Shown here: one piece after another, positions 1-11,854 of the stretch | Position numbering within the stretch: position 1 is the first letter of the stretch | Layout of the letters: each line of letters begins with the position of its first letter | Assembly (NCBI GenBank): GCA_022495005.1 | Contig: JAGYXB010000700.1 | Location: 372,001-436,000, forward strand | From: Rhyacophila brunnea | Lineage: Eukaryota; Arthropoda; Insecta; Trichoptera; Rhyacophilidae | Reading direction: 5' to 3' | Length of the DNA: 64,000 bases | Program-made: the position numbers and the translations under genes | Notes under the pieces: generated by a model | What the model was told of the DNA's origin: nothing | The model's input: only the letters and a program-made list of their open reading frames with translations | Databases searched by the model: none

Positions 1-210
1 ATTTGATTTTATACGCCCTGTTTTACTGTGATTCCCATCCCGTCGCCGCGGTACAAATCTGGTTCTATAAAGGAAGTGAATGCATTAGCGTTAGTATACG
101 CGTACTGGGGAGCAAATAAATAACCTCTAAGTGAGTAAAAAGATCGCTGTAATATGTCGTTGTTCAAAACTGATAATGGTAAGTCTATAGTAATAATTAT
201 TATTATCAGG

Positions 211-790
211 GGTACCATATCAGTGGATACCAGAAAACCTGGACTGGAATGAGGCTATAAACAAAATGGGCCAAAGCATGTGGATAGATTTTCACCATAT
301 GGCATCATTAGAAAAGGGGAAATGGAGTAAGTCTATTCTACCATCACCACGAGAGGTGCCCTGGTTTGTAGAGTCTCCTTTGACGAGGAATGAGATTAAG
401 TTAATACTGAGGCTAAGAACAGGGCACACAATAGGCAAAAGATTTGATGTCCTCATGGGAAGAAGTGAATCGCAGCTCTGCGATGAATGTCATGTTTTAG
501 AGGACATTGTACATATAGCACTATAATGCCCAAAGTATGAACTTCACAGAGTACAGCTGCGAATTGCGGATATGTCGAGAATGTCAGAGAGATATGCGGA
601 GAATGTCGACGAATTGAAGGGTGTCCTGGCGGTGGGTAAGGCGGAAGAGCTAGGCAAAATTGTAAAGTTATTTAACAGAATAGGAGTGAGGACCTGATTG
701 ACGGATCCCCTTCTAGAAGAGAAGAGGCGATATTATGACAGTGAGTCGCAGTCAAAGCCCCGGTAAAATCACAAAAAAAATATTATTATT
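211..790 (+). mobile_element. Non-LTR retrotransposon 3' end (RT/RNase H tail with zinc knuckle)
   Basis: An open frame (266-526, readable from about 211) ends in a CDEC-(7)-DIVHIAL stretch. A TAA stop at 524-526 is followed in the same frame by CPKYELHRVQL. This resembles the C-terminal Cys-His knuckle of I/Jockey-type ORF2 proteins. The 3' end (about 700-790) is GGATCCCCTTCTAGAAGAG, then an A-rich (ATT)n tail. The copy is 5'-truncated. A second tail of the same family lies inverted at 11345-11462. Confidence 0.6.
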
Positions 791-967
791 AATTAAGTTA
801 TTATTTTAAGCACGCTTTTTAGTGACGATTCAGATACTAATCTTATTGTTTATTCTGATAAATTATTCATTTCCTCATTAATAGAATTATATTATTATTA
901 TTAGATTGGTACATAATCTATAATATGAGAAAGTAGCTAGGTATATATATTTAATAATTGAGTCGCT

Positions 968-1366
968 TAGAGTCATAACTCACATATTCGAAAAATCGAG
1001 TTTTGAGATAATCGCAAAAAACCACCACAGCACTGTTTTTTGTAATTAGAAGAAAAGTATTGAACTCCCTTGAATATTAATGAGTTAGTCGATTTACATT
1101 ATTTTTTTTTAAATATATATTATAATACTCCTAAGGCTGCAGACACACAGCACACTACGAGGAATAGAGCTCCCTTATTGGTTAGAATGGCCTTGATTAC
1201 AGAACTCACATTAATAATTGATAAATTTTAGTTATGACACCAACATTTTCACATGATTTAAAGTGACTTTTGATTGCCAACTATTTTTCTTTATTTAGAT
1301 TATTGCCTTAAGAATCACTTGGTATATTTAACTAACAAAATTGCAAAATGTGAGTTATGACTCTAG
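968..1366. mobile_element. Miniature inverted-repeat element (TAGAGTCATAACTCACAT ends)
   Basis: The left end TAGAGTCATAACTCACAT is mirrored by ATGTGAGTTATGACTCTA at the right. It is about 400 bp, AT-rich and without coding. The terminus resembles that of the element at 21804-22149. Confidence 0.55.
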
Positions 1367-1760
1367 GCGTCTCAATTAATGGCTAAACCCCACCACCTAG
1401 AAAGTCGTCGAGCCACTTCTGATAACAGAATTAATAATATAATATATGATGTTATTGTTTGAATTTTATACAATATAACAATCACGTAAAATCAATATGG
1501 TATCTCTCTTGTCTTGTGATCAATGTTACAAAATAATAAGAAAATATTAATTTACTAAATAATTATCAATAACAACGAAGGTTTGTGATGTTATCTAAAT
1601 TAGGTAATACAATTAAATTATTGAATATATTACTAGATACGCAAATAACTGAGTTGGTTATCAATGACATCTGTTTTCGAGTCCGATCAATCTACTACTA
1701 CGTCATATTATATATATATACGTAGAAAATATTTGGGAAATCCTAGAGATATTATATACC
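1367..1760. other. No recognisable gene
   Basis: AT-rich sequence with TA-rich runs near 1710. No feature was seen. Confidence 0.4.
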
Positions 1761-2255
1761 AGTGGCGAAGGGTGGAGGTAGGCTGTTCTGCCCTTCTAAG
1801 GAAGAAGGCAGTAACTGACTCTCACATACTTTCGAGATAAATGACATAAGTAATGTAGTTTTTTTTTACAACTTTAGTACAGTGAATTAATAAAAAACGG
1901 TGATAATTTTTATAAGTAGGATGTTAAAATACAAATAAAATAATAATAAACAAGCAGTGACTGTAATAAATAGGTGCAATTACTGGCTTTTTGCTAAGAA
2001 ATTTGTATTATTTTAGCAGATGTCCATTTTTTTCACTAAAGATTTTAACCGTATTTTAGTGATACTTCTGATTTTAAAGTGAACAGAATATATAGCAAAA
2101 TAATATACAAAATTACCCATCGGATGGAATTCATAACTCTTGTTAATGCCTTCTGCCTTGGAAGGGCAGTGTTGAGGTCTGACATGAACTGTGCACAATA
2201 AACTTTGTCAGTCATATGTATTTGTTTTCATTGAACTAAGTCTACAATTGAGTGT

Positions 2256-2758
2256 TTCACAAGCATAGTGAACCAAGTCCATTCTGGTTATTTTTGGGTA
2301 AGCTAGGTTCAAACATCGTCACTGTTCTGGCAGAAGACACTAATTCGAAAAAATGACATATTGAGTTAGTTATACCAAAATGCTCCATATTTCAAACTTT
2401 ACCGTCTGGAAACCTTCTTAATAAATCAACAGTCTTTATTTTAAAGTCATCCTTTTTACGATTATTCAATAAACTCACATGATAGACCATTTCAAACATG
2501 TTAACAACTTCGAGTCAAATTACTCAAAACTAGTATTCTCCAGTTAGTGTGTTCTGCCAGAACAGAGACGACATAGTATTTGAGTATTTCTCAATCTGTA
2601 AGGGTGTGATTCCAATTCTGAAGTGTTATTTAGAGTACATTTAATTTATTATGTGAGGGAAATCATACCCTTACAGAATAAGAAATACTCAAAAATTATG
2701 TTTGAACCTAGCTTACTCAAAAATAACCAGAATGGACTTGGTTCACTATGCTTGTGAA
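2256..2758. repeat. Long foldback (about 100-bp arms) split by a 254-bp element
   Basis: The left arm is 2256-2316 plus 2575-2613; the right arm is 2658-2758; the loop is about 44 bp. The arms agree at roughly 94 percent by eye (e.g. TTCACAAGCATAGTGAACC at both ends in opposite sense). The left arm alone is interrupted by the element at 2317-2570, so the right arm serves as the empty site. Confidence 0.85.
2317..2570 (-). mobile_element. Family B miniature element, 4-bp target duplication ACAT
   Basis: The ends are CGTCACTGTTCTGGCAGAA and TTCTGCCAGAACAGAGACG. It is flanked by ACAT at 2313-2316 and 2571-2574. It is 254 bp, in inverted orientation to the copies at 30265 and 59601. The uninterrupted right arm of the surrounding foldback shows a single ACAT. 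Confidence 0.85.
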
Positions 2759-3089
2759 CCATTAAATTTACAGATAGTGTTGGTTAGTTTTTTAAACTTA
2801 ATTAAACGCTACGAAAACCATGCCATAATGATAATAGTCGAAAAATACTCAAATATCTATAAAATTTCTAAAATTATGCTATTGAACTATACATACTTTT
2901 GGATGTTTTATAGATAGAAAAATATTTTTATCGATTATTGTTTGGTTAAGCAGGGTTTAATGAATTTAAAAAAAACTATCCAACAAGTTGTGTAATATGT
3001 ATTCTTAATTCAACGAAAAGAAATAAGTATTATGAATGAAAAAGTGTGCACAATTTTGATAATCGCTAAATACATACCAAAACTATTAT

Positions 3090-3480
3090 GGGTTGGTATA
3101 CTATACGGTCTCTAATTTTATTAGATCCAACGTGAACATTAATTCAATTTTCATAGCTGATTTTGGCGAAATTCATGAATTCAAGAATGAAAACCCCACC
3201 TAACCTAACCTAACAAATAATCCAGTATATTGGCTATTTTCAAAATTAGTTTGCCGCTGGCTTCCTGTAAAGTGTAAACCCACAAGAACCGTGTTGTATT
3301 TAGATATGAATTTTATGTCAGTACTATACCACCTAAAGAGGTTGGACGATGTATCTATAGTCTATGGGTTGGACAGTCTCATAATATTACCGATAAACAT
3401 TTCATGGTGAAGTGTGATACGGCGAACTGCATACGTACAAGTTTCAGAACACGCATCAAATCACAAAACAGAAGAATAAT
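3090..3480 (+). repeat. Dispersed family G copy (carries CCTAACCTAACC)
   Basis: It shares ACTATACGGTCTC, TTCATAGCTGATTTTGG, CCTAACCTAACC, GTAAAGTGTAAACC and TTGGACG with copies at 4690, 26235, 34625 and 49825. It is non-coding and no clean terminal repeat was seen. Confidence 0.6.
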
Positions 3481-3537
3481 AGAATTCCGATAGGCTATAT
3501 TCAATACAATACATTTTGAAGCAGGGTTTTGAACATA

Positions 3538-3766
3538 GAGGTATTAAATTAAAATAGGGGCAATGAATCGGTTTTCTCGTACAGCTGAATGAAGCATGCC
3601 AACAATAGCCGACGACTTACGAGAAATAGCTAGTCTTTATAACGTACCCATATAATATAATGATAACGTTCAAATTTGCCACAAATTGATTACCAGCCCG
3701 CCTCACCATACTTTTTCACTATACTAGCCTGCTTCACCATACTTTCATATAACCCGCCGCCCCTAG
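3538..3766 (+). repeat. Dispersed repeat family N, copy 1
   Basis: It shares GAGGTATTAAAT, ATCGGTTTTCTCGTACA, CCAACAATAGCCGA and CTTACGAGAAATAGC with 37758-38045. It is non-coding. Confidence 0.55.
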
Positions 3767-3769
3767 GTT

Positions 3770-4015
3770 TTGAATATGTGAGTGTCATACGGAAATGACC
3801 CACGCATTATGGACGTGCAATAGTGTGTGTAATACACCAATATTAAATGAGCGTCATTGCATAAACCGAGAGCAGATGTCAGTATTCGACGTATGACATA
3901 TTCTTGACACGTGTTTAAGTTTATCCCGTATTGTTTCGCACTCGAGATCGGTTGCTTACTATTACCCGTTAGGTATTTCAGTTCCCATCATTTCTGAGTT
4001 CCCTGTATCAAATAT
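3770..4015 (+). repeat. Dispersed repeat family H, copy 1
   Basis: It shares CACGCATTATGGACGTGCAA, ACACCAATATTAAATGAGC and TTTATCCCGTATT with 29560-29815 and 54960-55215, in the same orientation. Confidence 0.6.
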
Positions 4016-4690
4016 TACCAAAATCGAATGCGCGTTTTGTTTACGTGACAAACTTTAATGAATATCATGATACAGACATAGGTATTTAACACGTGTTTTA
4101 ATTTATCCCATTTTTATCTACACTCGAGATTTAAACCTTGTAACAACCTCACACGGAAAGCAACACAATTTCCATTATGTTTAGGAGTTTATCCAATTGC
4201 AACCTATTAATTAGGTAGGTACCCAGTATTCAAACTTAATAATTTAACATTTTTTAAATCACACCACACATAACTTGAACACTTGAGTGAATATGTAAAA
4301 CTAAATCTATATAAAAAAGATCATAAAATAAATAAATGAAAAAAAACTTTGTACCTAGGTCATTTTACATATTTTTTTTATTAACTAGCTAAACACTGTT
4401 TAACATTGAATATATTATGTATGTAGATAACATTGTAGGACATACATACAATAGGTGAACAGAGAAAGACTAGCTATCAATAATAATTGATTGCGTGTTA
4501 ATAAAGAGCTGGAAATGGAACCAGAACCGAACTTCAGAACCCTGATAACCCCATAATTATTTTGGAACCGGAACTCTTGATTGATAATCTTAACAAGTCA
4601 GAATTGGAACCGGAACATAGGTACATATTATTATTAAAAATATCAATATTCTTTTAAGTAGAACCTATCTTAATTTTAATTTTGTATTAT
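4016..4690. other. No recognisable gene
   Basis: AT-rich. A weak GGAACCGGAAC motif recurs near 4510-4615. There is no coding signal. Confidence 0.4.
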
Positions 4691-5395
4691 ATTACTGTTG
4701 GCAGTTATATCCCGGGGGGTCGCATGTAAATTGTACGTATTGCATTTCACTGTAGCACAGTTCGCCGTGAGCTTTCTTGTCGGAAAAAGATAAGCGTATA
4801 CTATACGGTCTCCAATTTTATTAGATTCAATATGAACATTTTCATGACAGATTTTGGCAAAATTCATGAATTCAAGAATCAAATCAAATCAAATCTATTT
4901 ATTTTACATATAATGAACATAGCAAATTATAAATTCAAAGTGTTCACGACATGACATAAAATAAGTGTTAATAATTTTTAAAAATAAAAATACAAAGAAT
5001 AAGTAATAAAATAAGAAAAGATAGATGGAAGCACACAGAGTGAACTTTGATAGACCCTATCTTAAAAACGTATAAAACAACATCCACATAAATTCACCCT
5101 CACGTAAGTGGAATATATCAATGAATGAAAACCTAACCTAACAAATAATCGAGTATATAGGCTATCTTCAAAAATTTGTTTGCCCGTGGCTTCCTGTAAA
5201 GAGTGTAAAGTGTAAATCGACAAAAAACGTGTTTTATTTAGACATACATTTTATCTCAGTACTATACGACCCAAAGAGGTTGGACGGTCTTTAATATACG
5301 ACCATATATTTCCGATACAATATTTCACAGTGAAGTGTGATAAGGCGAACTGCACACTTCCGTACAAATTTCCGGACACGGAAACTTAACCTTTT
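4690..5395 (+). repeat. Family G copy split by a non-LTR tail
   Basis: The left part (4690-4878) and right part (5106-5395) together follow the order seen in other G copies. The interruption at 4875-5105 is a minus-strand Jockey-like 3' end. Confidence 0.6.
4875..5105 (-). mobile_element. Jockey-like non-LTR 3' end
   Basis: On the minus strand it ends in the family tail CATGTCGTGAACAC, TTATAATTTGC, then a (TTTGA)n-like tail. It lies inside a family G repeat and was the younger insertion there. Confidence 0.6.
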
Positions 5396-5399
5396 TTTC

Positions 5400-5605
5400 C
5401 ACGGTTTTTTTTCCATGTTCGATCCTAATAAGATTGACAGATTTTTTGAATTTACGAGAAATGGATATTAGCCATTCGCTCAACCTATTAGACCCATACT
5501 CTGACTCCAAACACAAATTGAAAAACATATGTGTATTTTCCTGACCCTGGATTTAAACCTTGGACATTATAACCCGACCCGTAAGCCACTGAGCTTAATA
5601 TATAA
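5400..5605 (-). repeat. tRNA-derived SINE, diverged copy
   Basis: The minus strand carries the SINE body (TTACGAGAAATGGATATTAGC on plus, then CTCAACCTATTAGACCCATA) and a decayed B-box region. It is the same family as 17775-18021. Confidence 0.6.
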
Positions 5606-5789
5606 CCACTAGAAAAAAAAAATTATTTTTAATACGACACCTACCGTGAAAAACTGCTAGTTAATTGCATCGCAATTAGATAGGACGCACATAGCTTAAT
5701 TGGTTGAATCTCAGGGTAACGGTTTCAGGTTATCAGGTTAGCAGACTATACCGTCGCTTCATTGGAAAGAATCGACATATACGTTATAC

Positions 5790-7860
5790 ACATATATCTA
5801 ATATATAAAAATTAATATTTGTGTGTTTGTTTGTTCGTATTTAATGCGCAGCCATACCGTTCATCCGATTGCGATAAAACTTTGTAAACTTATTGCTTGC
5901 ACTTGCAGGAAGAGTATAGGCTATACTAATATATAAAAATGAATGTCTGTCTGTCTGTATGTCTGTCTGTCTGTGTGTCTGTCCCGTGTGCGTTCCTATA
6001 CCATTCATCCGATTGCAATGAAATTTTGGTAAGTGGTTGTATGCACACCCATGAAGGTTTCTGAATTAGAAAAATCATCATCTTCTTCTTCTTCTTCATT
6101 CTATCTTATTTTATTCGTATGGTCCCTATGCCATTCATCCGATTGCAATGAAACCTTCGTCAGTTGTTGTGGTAACACCCGCAATGGTTTTTGAATTAGT
6201 ACAACCATCTTCTTCTTCTTCTTCTATTCTATATTCTTCTATTCGTATGCGTTCCTATTCCATTCATCCGATTGCAATAAAATTTTCGTCAGTAATTGTG
6301 CCAACACCCGCGAAGGTTTCTGAATTAGTACAACCATCTTCTTCTTCTTCTTCATTCTATCTTCTTTTATTCGTATGGTCCCTATACCATTCATCCGATT
6401 GCGATGAAACATTCGTCAGTTGTTGTGGTAACACCCGCAATGGTTTTTGAATTCGTACAACTATCTTCTTCTTCTTCTATTCATATGCGTTTCTATTCCA
6501 TTCATCCGATTGCAATAAAATTTTCGTCAGTAATTGTGCCAACACCCGCGAAGGTTTCTGAATTAGTACAACCATCTTCTTCTTCTATTCTATCTTCTAT
6601 TCGTATGCGTTCCTATACCATTCATCCGATTGCAATGAAATTTTGATCAAGTGTTGTGCTCACGCCGCAAATGTTTCTGAATTGTTACAACTATTTTCTT
6701 TTTCTTCTATTCTATCTTCTTTTATTTGTATGCGTTCTTATACCATTCATATGATTGCGATGAAATTTTGACCAGTTGTTGTGAGCACGCCCGCAAAAAG
6801 TTCTGAATTATTACAACCATCTTCTTCTTCTTCTTCTATTCGTATGCGTTCCTATACCATTCATCCGATTGCAATGAAAATTTGGTGAGTTGTCGTGCGC
6901 ACGCCTGCGAAGGTTTCTGAATTAGTACAACCATCATCTTCTTCTTCTATTCGAATGCCTACCTACACCATTCATCCGATTGCAATGAAACTTTGGTGAG
7001 TTGTCGTGCGCATGCCCACGATGATTTCTGAATTAGAAAATCATCTTCTACTTCTATTCGTATGCGTTCCTATACCATTTATCCGATTGCAATGACATTT
7101 TGATCAAGTGTTGTGCCCTTGCCCGCAAAGGTTTCTGAATTAGTACTATTATCTTTTTCTTCTTCTATTTGTATGCATTCTTATGCCATTCATCCGATTG
7201 TGATGACATTTTGACCAGTTGTTGTGCGCACGCCCCCAAAGGTTTCTGAATTAGTACAACCATCTTTTTCTATTTGTATGCGTTCTTATGCCATTCATCC
7301 GATTGTGATGAAATTTTGACCTGTTGTTGTGCGCATGCCCGCGAAGGTTTTTGAATTAGTACAACCATCTTCTTCTTCTTCTATTCGTATGCGTTCCTAT
7401 ACCATTAATCTGATTGCAATGAAACTTTGGTGAGTTTTCATGTGCATGCCCACGAAGATTTCTGAATTAGAAAATCATCTTCTTCTACTATTCGTATGCG
7501 GTCCTATCCCATTCATCCGATTGCGATGAAACTTTTGTCAGTTGTGTGCGCACACCTACGAAGGTTTCTAAATTATTATTATATAACATACAAAGTTTGT
7601 TGTTTGTTTGTTCCATCCAATTTTGATTTTTTTTAATACACATTAATAACATTAATAACGTTTTCATATTTTGGATTCGATTTTAATTTAGTGTTCTTAT
7701 GTTTGACCTTTACTCCTATTAGAATTATTTTCATATTGCCATATTGTATTACACAGATATTTTAATATTAAAAAAATAATTACCTCTTATCATTTTTCAA
7801 ATATCTAAGATAAATATAACCACGAAGCGACCCTGTGCGAAGCCGGGTACTTCAGCTAGT
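5790..7860 (+). mobile_element. Helitron-like non-autonomous element with internal minisatellite
   Basis: The 5' part has CTAATATATAAAAATTAAT and ACTAATATATAAAAATGAAT followed by (GTCT)n-type runs. The 3' part has GCGACCCTGTGCGAAGCCGG and ends TTCAGCTAG before T. This end structure is typical of insect Helitron-like elements (short 3' hairpin, then CTAG, insertion between A and T). Two 5'-like starts (5790 and 5917) suggest one element inside or beside another. There is no Rep/helicase coding. Confidence 0.6.
5985..7575 (+). repeat. Minisatellite, about 14 units of roughly 107-131 bp
   Basis: Each unit contains CCATTCATCCGATTGCAATG, then a GTTGTG..CACGCCCGC..GTTTCTGAATTAGTACAACC segment, and a (CTT)n run followed by TATTCGTATGCGTTCC. 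The unit motif recurs near 6001, 6130, 6260, 6387, 6498, 6620, 6739, 6853, 6969, 7076, 7186, 7293, 7404 and 7510. The open frames at 6148-6646 are products of this repeat, not genes. Confidence 0.9.
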
Positions 7861-7925
7861 ATTTTTATAAAAATCAATGTTATTTAAAATAACTATTAAA
7901 AAAATACTTAAACTATGAATTAGGT

Positions 7926-8757
7926 CAGGGTTTCCCAAACTTTTTCTACAATTGAACACTTCGCAAGCCCGGAAATTTTAGCGGAACACTTATTTTACTT
8001 TGTAGGTTATTTATTAGCGCAGCTAACCGTTCTGCCAATTTTGGCAACTGTCGTGAAACTGACAAGACTTGTCAGCCGGTCAGTTAAAAACAATATACTT
8101 ACCCCATCTTTTTCATGCGCACGGTGTGAGAAAAGATGGTCCTCCGTCTATACCTAGATCATGGCCCCCACATCCTGGAGCGGGCCCCCAGGCTAGGATC
8201 TTTGGTGAGCCCCTACTTATTATTATATGTGACGATCTACAGTTGCATATTCAAAATGGTGTATATAGTAAATATTTTTAAAAAAGTAGTATAGTTTGTA
8301 TTTTTAATACACTCACTTTTATGTTGATATGCACAATTATATCGACAACAATCAAAAATTGTAAGTTTGGCAGAATCACATATTATTAAATGTTAGTATG
8401 CTTGAAGTGAAACAGCGCCGCAGGCGTCATTTTTTTACTATTTATGCATGTTTGTGATGTGTGTTTATCTCACTTGGCTGGTCGATCTCTCACGCCGCCC
8501 CCCCGTAAGCCCAGGTTCTGGGCTAGAGGACTCCTTGTGGGAGCCATGACCTATCTAGATACTTGACGTCATAAACATCAGTAGAGATTGATCATCACTC
8601 GCCTTTCAATATGAAGTCGATTCTTTAATTATTTTAGTTTTACTTATAGTAGAAGATCTTTAAATGTGTGTATAAAACCTTTCCAAATGGTCGCGGAACA
8701 CCTATTCAGGTTCGGGGGAACACTGGTGTTCCGCGGAACATAGTTTGGGAAACCCTG
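7926..8757. mobile_element. hAT-type element, 8-bp duplication AATTAGGT
   Basis: The terminal repeats CAGGGTTTCCCAAACT and TAGTTTGGGAAACCCTG are flanked by AATTAGGT at 7918-7925 and 8758-8765. It is 832 bp and carries no transposase. A second hAT-like element sits inside (8160-8548). Confidence 0.88.
8160..8548. mobile_element. Nested hAT-type family F element
   Basis: The ends CATGGCCCCCACATCC and TTGTGGGAGCCATG are flanked by ACCTAGAT and ACCTATCT (6 of 8 match). It shares the GGGCCCCCAGGCTAG interior with family F copies at 32193 and 36845. Confidence 0.65.
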
Positions 8758-8765
8758 AATTAGGT

Positions 8766-9195
8766 AATCAAAAATCTCTTCATGACATTATAGAAAACTT
8801 AAAAAACTAAATTTTAATAATAAATATGACCATTAAATAATATGTAATAATAAGATGGAATCCTTAAACAAATTAACATTTTTTTTAAATAATTGTAAGT
8901 TTATCTTTGACTTAAAATAAAAAATATTTTTCTTTTTAATATATTATGAAGATGTATATTTATTAATTAATACAATGATTTGAGTTGCCCCATCTCCACC
9001 CGCAATGTATATGCAGCCGCAGTTTGTGCACGGCCACCTTCCTTGACGCTATAAACGTGTCATAATGAAAAGATTTAAGTGCCACACTTCCTTGTCCCGA
9101 AGCGATACTGCACGGGACTGATGTAGCAACCATGCGTGCTTAAAGAAAGAGTTTTAGAAAATAAAAAGAATCTTGACTTGCTCTGCCGTCATTTA
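8766..9195. other. AT-rich spacer and probable 3' tail of the R1-like fragment
   Basis: There is no coding. The part next to 9199 is likely the untranslated tail of the minus-strand non-LTR fragment. Confidence 0.35.
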
Positions 9196-9198
9196 TCT

Positions 9199-9665
9199 TT
9201 AATGACATGAAGTGTCCTCTGTACCCGTGTACTGAAACTCTGCCGAAACAGAGGAGTCAGGAGTTGAAAGTGATGAATCTAAGGAGGGATCGGAATTATT
9301 CCGTCCTCCATATGACGCAGCAAATTTTTCGAATGCCTCAAAGTTGGCCTTGGTTGATATCAAGTCAGCGTGGCTAATCGGGCCCGTGTGTGGACGGACC
9401 CTGGCAAACAGCTCCGCTCGGTCAGATCCTATCAACGGGCAGTCCCAGAGGACGTGTTCAGCGTCTTGATGGTCGTGTGTGCATTCCGGCCCATGTCCTA
9501 TCAATCGAAAACTGTCTTGAACTGTCTTACTCAGTGTGTTGGTCTTAGTTGTCTCATCTGAAGCCTGCAGGACACATCTGGATAAACCAGACACGTTTGT
9601 CGTCCCTTGGTGGATGCCGACCACTTCAACTTCCATATTGTAGACTAACGTGCTAACAGTATACC
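9199..9665 (-). mobile_element. R1-like non-LTR retrotransposon ORF2 C-terminus
   Basis: The 145-codon frame contains PECTHDHQDAEHVLWDC, a C-H-C type knuckle, then ARVRP.TGPISHADLIST.ANFEAFEKFAASYGG. The same order of motifs is found at 33780-34310 and 42294-42563. It is 5'-truncated. Confidence 0.75.
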
Positions 9666-9673
9666 TGTAAGGT

Positions 9674-10742
9674 CAGAGGCGCACCCAGGATTTAATATTG
9701 GGGGGGGGGGCAAGGAGGAGAATGTAAATTAGTCCCATAGGCTCCTTTTATTCTTCATATAAATATTTTTACATATTTTCACAATACAAGGCGGTATATT
9801 TGTACAGTTTCTCCTAGTTTTTATTAAATTGGAGGCATAACGGCGGTAACCGTTGAACGTGTCATCAGCGACTGGCGGATTGGAAGTGACTGACAGCGAC
9901 CATGCTGGACATGTGCGCCAGTATGCTGAAATATTACTCAAATATTATCGGCTGTGCTACCCGCTTGGTCTAGAGAGCTACAATATTTATGCCGAATTCC
10001 ACTGAAAAAAAAATCTTTTGACTTACACTACCACCGACTAAGTGGGTGTAGTCGTTTTTTTCGCCGAATGTTTATCGTCGATTTTTGGTTTTTTAATATT
10101 TGAGGTTCAAAAGTATTAATAGGCTATAATATTTGGCGGGCCCCCTACCTATCGCTAAGATTAAAGGCAGTGTGAAATACTACATTAACGTTTTTCAAAT
10201 TGTGTTTTAGTTCAAATTAAGGGTGCTTATACAGTGAATTATTGGCGATTTTTAATACATCTACTTTAATAATGGAGCTGTCAAGTATCGACACATAATA
10301 ATCAGAAAATATATTGCACAATTATATAATCTAAAATGTTCGTGGCTATGAAGTATAATAGCGCCGCAGGCGACTTTTTTACTATTAAAGCTAATTTATG
10401 ATGTGTGTTTATCTCACTTATCAGGTCAACCCGACACGCCGGGCCCCCAGGCTAGAGCCCTGTCAGCCCTCCCCAGCCATGACCTACATCACTCTGGAAT
10501 TCGGGTGGACACTGAGATTTTTTTGACAGTTCCATTAAGGATTGGGTTTCTAAAAAAAACCCGACATTAGTGTTTCGAAATTTTTATGTTAGAAATTAAA
10601 ATTATTTTTTTGCCGTGTTTTTATTTGTCTAAGCCCAAGGTATAGTTTATTGGCTTTCAATTTCAATGTTTAAAATCATTCTGATAATTTTCATGTTTGG
10701 GGGGTGCCAGGGCCCCTTGCCCCCCCCCTGGGTGCGCCACTG
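9674..10742 (-). mobile_element. hAT-type family E element, duplication TGTAAGGT/TATAAGGT
   Basis: The ends CAGAGGCGCACCCAGGATT and CCTGGGTGCGCCACTG are inverted relative to 31902-32738. Flanks 9666-9673 and 10743-10750 match at 7 of 8 bases. It includes a truncated family F segment (right end at 10481) in the same relative place as in the other copy. Confidence 0.8.
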
Positions 10743-10974
10743 TATAAGGTATTAAATTGTAAATTATCAAAAAAATGTCTCAAATTGCAAGCTTCGTATT
10801 TTTCCACTAGGTGCCTCTGATACGTGAAAACTTCGCCTAAAAAGCAGGACATCTGGCAACACTGGTACCGGCCGTGCATATATGACGGGTGGTGGTGGGC
10901 ACTTTAACGGTACCTATGTAAAAAGTTTTATTTTTTTAAATTAGATGGATTTATAATGTTTGGTTGATGTATGT

Positions 10975-11065
10975 AGCAGTGATGAACTATGAATCAAGAG
11001 GAGTGGAAGAAGCTAGGAGAGGACTTCAGCCAGCAGTGGATAAACTCCGGTTGATTATGATATTG
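10975..11065 (+). mobile_element. RTE-like non-LTR 3' tail
   Basis: It reads EEWKKLGEDFSQQWINSG then stop. This matches the end of the family also seen at 40625, 46520 (minus) and 58085, where tails are TGATGATG-rich. Confidence 0.5.
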
Positions 11066-11344
11066 CACTAATACTTATTATGGAAATGGTGTAGGTTCGA
11101 TAGAACTATGACACTTACCAGTTACTACACCACTGGTTAAAATACAACCAGTGGTGTAGTATGATGTATTACGTTTTATGTAAATAGTGTAGCTATAAAA
11201 AACAAATGACATTTGCTACGTCATATGAAAAGATTATAACGTCATGTTGATATTATCAATAGCAATCAATGTTTCTATGTATAGATAATTAAATAAGTAA
11301 TGTACCTACATATAATATATAGGTACATTATCATAATATAATAT

Positions 11345-11462
11345 ATATTTTTTTTTTTTGTGATTTTACCGAGGCTTTGACTGCGACTCGCTGTCATATC
11401 GCCTCTTCTCTTCTAGAAGGGGATCCACCGATCAGGTCCTCACTCCTATTCTGTTAAATAAA
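11345..11462 (-). mobile_element. Inverted short copy of the 211-790 non-LTR tail
   Basis: The minus strand reads the same 3' end as 680-775: GGATCCCCTTCTAGAAGAG, GCGATATGACAG, then a T-run on the plus strand. Only about 115 bp remain, typical of 5' truncation at insertion. Confidence 0.6.
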
Positions 11463-11850
11463 TATACAATCCAAACTTAGTAAGCAAAGCAACCGATGCA
11501 ATCCTACCGTTGGTCCTACTTACCTTCACCTTTGTGAGATAAGTATCATGTTCTGTGACGACAGGAATTGAAAACAAACACCGAAATAAATTAAACTTGG
11601 AACCGGACTACGTATCGCAGTATCAGAAAACATCCAACTAGATTTAACCGATATAATATGCTATCAGATACATAAGATATTATCAGCAGGAGTTACATTG
11701 TTCACATTAAAATTCTATTGAGAAAAATCTATATCTACCTATGCAAACATTTTAAAATAATATTCAGTACAAAAAAAAATATATTTATTTTATTTTACAC
11801 TGCCAATTCAAGTAACTTTTACTTACATATTAGTATAATATATTATATTA
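11463..11850. other. No recognisable gene
   Basis: AT-rich intergenic sequence. Confidence 0.4.
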
Positions 11851-11854
11851 GTGA

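Larger units (their letters stand above)
1762..3075. repeat. hAT-like family A copy, heavily interrupted
   Basis: It starts with the family A terminus CAGTGGCGAAGGGTGGAGG and contains its internal motifs (GTGCACAATAAACTTTGTC, TTTGTTTTCATTGAA, GTGTTGGTTAGTTTTTT). A foldback (2256-2758) lies inside it. The right end is not recognised. Confidence 0.45.

Noticed and set aside
6148..6646. Two Ser-rich open frames of 100 and 80 codons
   Set aside because: They are translations of the (CTT)n-containing minisatellite and repeat with its period.
5985..7575. CRISPR array
   Set aside because: Unit length over 100 bp, no short identical repeats with unique spacers, and a eukaryotic context; it is a minisatellite.
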